Shown: piece by piece, positions 14,963-18,178 of the stretch
How positions within the stretch are numbered: the stretch's first letter is position 1
Layout of the letters: each line of letters opens with the position of its first letter
Source: Acidobacteriota bacterium
GTDB lineage: Bacteria > Acidobacteriota > Blastocatellia > Pyrinomonadales > Pyrinomonadaceae
Reading direction: 5' to 3'
Assembly (NCBI GenBank): GCA_003222835.1
Contig: QHXE01000237.1
Span: forward strand, 1 to 18,178
Length of the DNA stretch: 18,178 nt
Notes under the pieces: model-generated
What the model was told of the DNA's origin: nothing
What the model saw: the letters and a program-made list of their open reading frames with translations, nothing else
Database searches by the model: none
Program-made: the position numbers and the translations under genes

Positions 14963-15022
14963 TCTTCGCGTGAAACCCCCTGCTGACGGGAAGGACCTCT
15001 TGCTTTCTAACTCAACTTGCAA

Positions 15023-16177
15023 ATGATAGCGCCGATCACAACTTCCTTCTTAAGGTTCTTCGCCGTCATTACGACGGTGCTGTGCCTGCCATTGCTTGCA
15101 AGCGCGGCGACGCTGCAAGCAAAAGTGGTTGAGGTCCAGTCGGGTAACACCCTCGTTGTCAGCAATATCAATCGTCCGATTCGAATTCGCCTAAAAGCGA
15201 TTGTTCCTCCGGAGAGTGGCCAGCCTTTTAGCGAAGCCGCACGCGAACATCTAAAGGGATTGGTGTTCAATAAGGCAGTCACGGTTGAATACACGCATCT
15301 TGCCGACGGTTATCTGGACGCCAGAATCTTTCTCAACGGAATTGATATAGGATCGCAGATGCTTCGGGACGGCGTGGCCTGGTACGATTCGGCAACGAGT
15401 TATGAATTGACCGAAAGCGATCGCGATCTGTATTCGCGATGTGAACAGGCGGCGCGCGCGGAACATCGCGGCCTCTGGCAGGATCCGTCACCGGTGGCGC
15501 CTTGGGAGTTTCGTCGGATCCAACTTGCCAAGGTTGACAGCATCGTCGGCGGTGATTCTCCCCGCCAATCGAAGAACCGTGCGGCGGCGAAGCACGCAGG
15601 GTTGTCCAACGATGATCTGTTCGGCGCGGTGATGAGCACCGGCGCAAAGACCTCTGGGCCGAGCGTCAGGCCCATCGCAGAGAATGGCAGCGCAAGTCGT
15701 TGGACGAGATTTGAATCAGCCACCCAGCACTTCTCAGTTCTGGTCCCCAGCAATGCCGTCGAGGGTTCGTCTTTCACACCGGATTCGAGCGGCGCGCCCT
15801 TAGCGCTCCACTTTCTCGCGGGCGGTAGTGATCAGGGCTTTTATTTCGTAGTCTCGAGCAAAGGGCCAAATGAAAATCGCAGCGACGCATCAATCCTTGA
15901 TCAGGCACTCCAGCAAATCATTGATGGCATGAACCAGGGAGCCCTCAGTTCGAGATCGGGGCCACTGATATCGGTGAAGCCGGCACGCGACCTAAGGCTT
16001 GGGAGTTATTTAGGCAGGCAGTACTACCTGAGCGCGGAAGGATTTTCAGGAACGGCGCGTGTGTTCACCAAACAAGCCGGCGACGAGCGCCAGCTGTTTG
16101 TGCTGTTAGCGTTGACTCGGCCCGGCAGTGAATCCTTTGGTAATCAATTTTTGAATTCATTCAAGATTGTTGAGTAG
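15023..16177 (+). CDS. exported SNase-fold protein with degenerate active site
   Basis: This encodes 384 residues from ATG 15023. A TTG two codons earlier (15017) is possible, and neither has a nearby ribosome site. There is a signal peptide to about residue 28 (LLASA). Residues 31 to about 155 match the staphylococcal-nuclease-like fold: VVEVQSGNTLVV, IRIRLKAIVPPE, DARIFLNGIDIGSQMLRDGVAWYD and RAEHRGLWQDPSPVAPWEFR. Catalytic-equivalent R56, E64 and R101 are present. The two usual calcium-ligand aspartates are replaced: the D of GDT is N42 and the D of IDxPE is V61. Catalysis is therefore doubtful, and a binding role is possible. The C-terminal half (about 230-384, FSVLVPS ... RDLRLGSYLGRQYYLS ... 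FLNSFKIVE) resembles PsbP/DUF1795-like domains, from memory only. It lies 60 bp after the roadblock gene, possibly in the same unit. Confidence 0.8.
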   Translation: MIAPITTSFLRFFAVITTVLCLPLLASAATLQAKVVEVQSGNTLVVSNINRPIRIRLKAIVPPESGQPFSEAAREHLKGLVFNKAVTVEYTHLADGYLDARIFLNGIDIGSQMLRDGVAWYDSATSYELTESDRDLYSRCEQAARAEHRGLWQDPSPVAPWEFRRIQLAKVDSIVGGDSPRQSKNRAAAKHAGLSNDDLFGAVMSTGAKTSGPSVRPIAENGSASRWTRFESATQHFSVLVPSNAVEGSSFTPDSSGAPLALHFLAGGSDQGFYFVVSSKGPNENRSDASILDQALQQIIDGMNQGALSSRSGPLISVKPARDLRLGSYLGRQYYLSAEGFSGTARVFTKQAGDERQLFVLLALTRPGSESFGNQFLNSFKIVE

Positions 16178-16285
16178 GTGAATGTTGGTATCCTCTCGGT
16201 AACCTCGCAGTCGTTTACCTCTGTCTGATCCGCGCTTGTCCGCCGTTAATTTGCGGCCATTCTTCTCGCGACGCGTGCCTACCCG

Positions 16286-16531
16286 ATGCATTCATACGCG
16301 CAAGGCAACGTCGGAGATTTTGCGTTCAAGCCTACCGCCGATGGCTTCGTCTGGGAAATCCATGCGGGACCATTCACGATCCGCTACACCGCAATGATCA
16401 AGGATGGCACCTGGCACGAGGTCGGCGATCGGATCATGCCCGGTAAAGACCCCGTCCGCATCTTCGATATGAATCTCAAACGACTCGGCGATACAAGTTG
16501 GCCCGCCGCCGGTGCGGTCAGTCCGAAGTGA
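16286..16531 (+). pseudogene. probable C-terminal remnant of a small beta-rich protein
   Basis: This is an 81-codon frame that reads like the end of a larger domain: GDFAFKPTADGFVWEIHAG, then FTIRYTAMIKDGTWHEVGDR and a conserved-looking IMPGKDPVRIFDMNLKRLG. It resembles the C-terminal strands of DUF1579-like or SRPBCC-like proteins, from memory, not by search. The frame stays open upstream of the ATG (ILLATRAYP) but reaches a TAA near 16246 without a start, and no ribosome site precedes the ATG at 16286. I infer loss of the 5' part of the gene. A short intact gene translated from this ATG is the alternative. Confidence 0.45.
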
Positions 16532-16857
16532 GATTGCTTGGTCAAACTTAACTGGTGAAGTAATCGGCATAATTTTTAACGCAAAGGACGCTAAGGGATT
16601 CGCAAAGGAACGCACAAAGAAGGGTTTTCCTTTGCGACCTTTGCGGCGAACTCTGCGCCCGTTGCGTTTAAGATTTACCGTGGCTTGAAAGCCAAGGCTA
16701 AAAATCAGCCGACACTACGCGTTGACAAAGATGTACGCTTTTCTTATCCGCGTGTCTCCGTGCTCATCCACGGCCAATTTCCTGACACAGAAACCACGCC
16801 GCAACCTTACAGAGATCCCGCGCGTAGTAATTCTGTGAAATGGGAAACCGGTGAGGA
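16532..16857. repeat. intergenic repeat-like region with CGCAAAGG motifs and long imperfect hairpin
   Basis: No gene is supported. From 16575 to 16672 the left half carries repeated CGCAAAGG-type units (TTAACGCAAAGG, TTCGCAAAGG) and the right half the complementary units (CCTTTGCG, CCTTTGCGG, GTTGCGTTTAA), so the whole can fold as an imperfect hairpin of about 100 bases. Further right (16749-16775) is CGTGTCTCCGTG followed by CTCATCCACGG, with its own CCGTG/CACGG stem. Both blocks resemble short dispersed intergenic repeats seen in several environmental phyla, as I recall. Copy number in this genome cannot be seen here. Confidence 0.5.
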
Positions 16858-18090
16858 ATGAGGCAGACTCTAGTCGGGCTAACGCTCGCCATTCTTCTGA
16901 CCGCGTGCGCGGCGCAGGACGCGACCACGAACATCACTCCTGACGCTTGGCGCGCAGACCTTCGTTATCTTGCCGCCGAACTTCCGCGCCGGCACGTCAA
17001 CGCTTTTCACACCAACACCCGGGAACGCTTTGCTGATGAAGTCGCGCGTCTCGACGCTGCCATCCCGCGCCTGACCAACGATGAAAGTGTTGTCGGGCTG
17101 ATGCGGACTGTCGCCCTCATCGGTGACGGACATACGCACTTGGATCTGCCTCCCAGCTTTCCGCGTTACCCGATCGAATTACACTGGTTCGGCGATGAAT
17201 TGCGCGTCGTTGCCGCGGGCGCTCCCTACCACGCGGCGCTGGGCGCGCGAGTGGTCGCGATCGGCGATGTTCCGTTGGCTGAATTGATGAAACGAACAAC
17301 GGAACTCGTTCCCCGCGACGAGACCGCAGGGCGGACGCGCGAAACCGCTGCCATGCAACTAACGTCTCCTGAAGTCTTGCACGGTCTGGGAGTGATTGCG
17401 GATCGCGAGCGAGCGCCTTTCGTCTTGGACAACGCTGCGGGCGAGCGCATTACCGTGACGCTCTCGCCGGTACGCATCGGGGATTTCTCTTCCTGGCGTG
17501 TGGCTGGCGGAGATAAGCCGCCGCTTTACCTACGGCGTTTGAACGAGCCCTGGTGGACTGAGTTCCTGCCGGACACTCAGACAGTTTATTTTTCCTTCAG
17601 CGCTTATCCGCAGGAAGCCGAATTCCGAGAGCGCGCCGCCGCACTCGCCAAGCTGCTCGACGAATCGCACACACACCGTTTAGTGATCGATCTGCGCCGT
17701 AATCAAGGCGGAGACTTTCAGCGCTTCCGATCCCTCCTGCTCCCGATCATCGAAGCTCGCTCGGCAATCAATCGAGCCGGCGGCCTGTTCGTAATTATAG
17801 GACCAGGAACATTCTCAGCAGCAGGCGTAAGCGCGCTAGATTTGCGCAACCGCGCGCATGCAATTCTCGTCGGCACTCCCGCGGGAATACGACCGAACCA
17901 TTACGGCGACAGCGCAGAGTTCCGTCTGCCGAACTCCGGCCTGCGCATCTCTTACGCGACCCAGTTCCACCGGTTCGGCACCGACACAGATTCAGAAATC
18001 GTGCCCGACAAAAGAATCGAGCCCACCTGGGAAGAGTTTCGCGCCGGACGCGATCCGATCATGGAATGGATTCTTTCGTACGCGCGGTGA
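16858..18090 (+). CDS. S41 family (tail-specific-type) serine protease, lipoprotein
   Basis: This is a 410-residue lipoprotein. The signal peptide ends in the lipobox LTAC with Cys17, so it should be anchored in the inner or outer membrane facing the periplasm. An N-terminal helical region (about 25-100, DLRYLAAELPRRHVNAF ... TVALIGDGHTHL) is followed by a short PDZ-like stretch (about 105-145, VVAAGAPYHAALGARVVAIGDV). The S41 core follows: VIDLRRNQGGD (from D278) and GTFSAAGVSAL with S320 as the likely nucleophile, then VGTPAG and PNSGLRISY. I did not see an obvious general-base Lys at the standard spacing. The catalytic mechanism is therefore less certain. The ribosome site GAGGA abuts the ATG at 16858 with almost no spacer. 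It probably cleaves periplasmic proteins or peptides. Confidence 0.85.
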   Translation: MRQTLVGLTLAILLTACAAQDATTNITPDAWRADLRYLAAELPRRHVNAFHTNTRERFADEVARLDAAIPRLTNDESVVGLMRTVALIGDGHTHLDLPPSFPRYPIELHWFGDELRVVAAGAPYHAALGARVVAIGDVPLAELMKRTTELVPRDETAGRTRETAAMQLTSPEVLHGLGVIADRERAPFVLDNAAGERITVTLSPVRIGDFSSWRVAGGDKPPLYLRRLNEPWWTEFLPDTQTVYFSFSAYPQEAEFRERAAALAKLLDESHTHRLVIDLRRNQGGDFQRFRSLLLPIIEARSAINRAGGLFVIIGPGTFSAAGVSALDLRNRAHAILVGTPAGIRPNHYGDSAEFRLPNSGLRISYATQFHRFGTDTDSEIVPDKRIEPTWEEFRAGRDPIMEWILSYAR

Positions 18091-18138
18091 TGAAGCAAGT
18101 TGATGCCGAAAAGACAAAGCTCGACTAGGACAATAACG

Positions 18139-18178
18139 ATGACCAAAGCTGAAGTTCGCCCAATCGGTATCACTGCCC
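18139..18178 (+). CDS. 5' end of a further gene, cut by window edge
   Basis: ATG 18139 is preceded by AGGA eight bases upstream and opens a frame (MTKAEVRPIGITA) that runs off the window. Only 13 codons are visible, too few to name a product. It lies 48 bp after the S41 gene on the same strand and may be cotranscribed. Confidence 0.45.
   Translation, partial: MTKAEVRPIGITA

Noticed and set aside
18090..18128. 12-codon ORF overlapping the S41 stop (TGATG)
   Set aside because: It is too short to support as a gene, though a translational-coupling peptide cannot be excluded.

Overview
This window looks like chromosomal core sequence from a Gram-negative, moderately GC-rich bacterium, most likely an Acidobacteriota lineage of the Blastocatellia/Pyrinomonadales type. 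That placement is inference. It rests on the order pilM-pilN-pilO-pilP-pilQ, a very large exported M14 carboxypeptidase with a C-terminal amidotransferase-like region, a secreted S41-type lipoprotein, and the general protein style. No rRNA is present to settle the taxonomy.

Left part (1-4.7 kb). A possibly decayed small ORF (about 61-351, plus strand) meets, tail to tail, a minus-strand group: a periplasmic TPR protein, a small unknown protein and tRNA-His(GTG). These may share the tRNA promoter. Diverging from them is a 1013-residue exported M14-family zinc carboxypeptidase.

Middle part (4.7-8.7 kb). This is a minus-strand housekeeping stretch: tRNA-Arg(TCT), a strong palindromic terminator, a small unknown protein, an HU-family nucleoid protein with its own terminator, tRNA-Pro(TGG), rdgB/HAM1 nucleotide-pool sanitising pyrophosphatase, and a membrane-anchored protein resembling DUF3352-type proteins. 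rdgB starts two bases after the stop of the last gene. All three tRNAs are single genes on the minus strand with CCA encoded.

Right part (8.7-18.2 kb). A leader with a possible promoter and a strong GC palindrome precedes the type IV pilus alignment and secretin genes pilM, pilN, pilO, pilP and pilQ. PilM is the cytoplasmic actin-like ring, PilN and PilO are the inner-membrane dimer, PilP is the periplasmic connector, and PilQ is the outer-membrane secretin pore. Directly downstream lies a roadblock/LC7-domain protein (the MglB superfamily), suggesting a link between pilus assembly and small-GTPase polarity control. It is followed by an exported SNase-fold protein that has lost both calcium ligands. 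After that come a probable gene remnant, a repeat-like intergenic region with a long imperfect hairpin, an S41-family lipoprotein protease, and the first codons of another gene at the right edge.

No CRISPR array, insertion sequence, integrase, phage gene or defence system was seen. The most interesting points are the roadblock protein beside pilQ, the altered SNase active site, the departures of PilP and PilQ from the proteobacterial pattern, the structured DNA upstream of pilM and between pilP and pilQ, and the CGCAAAGG repeat hairpin near 16.6 kb.
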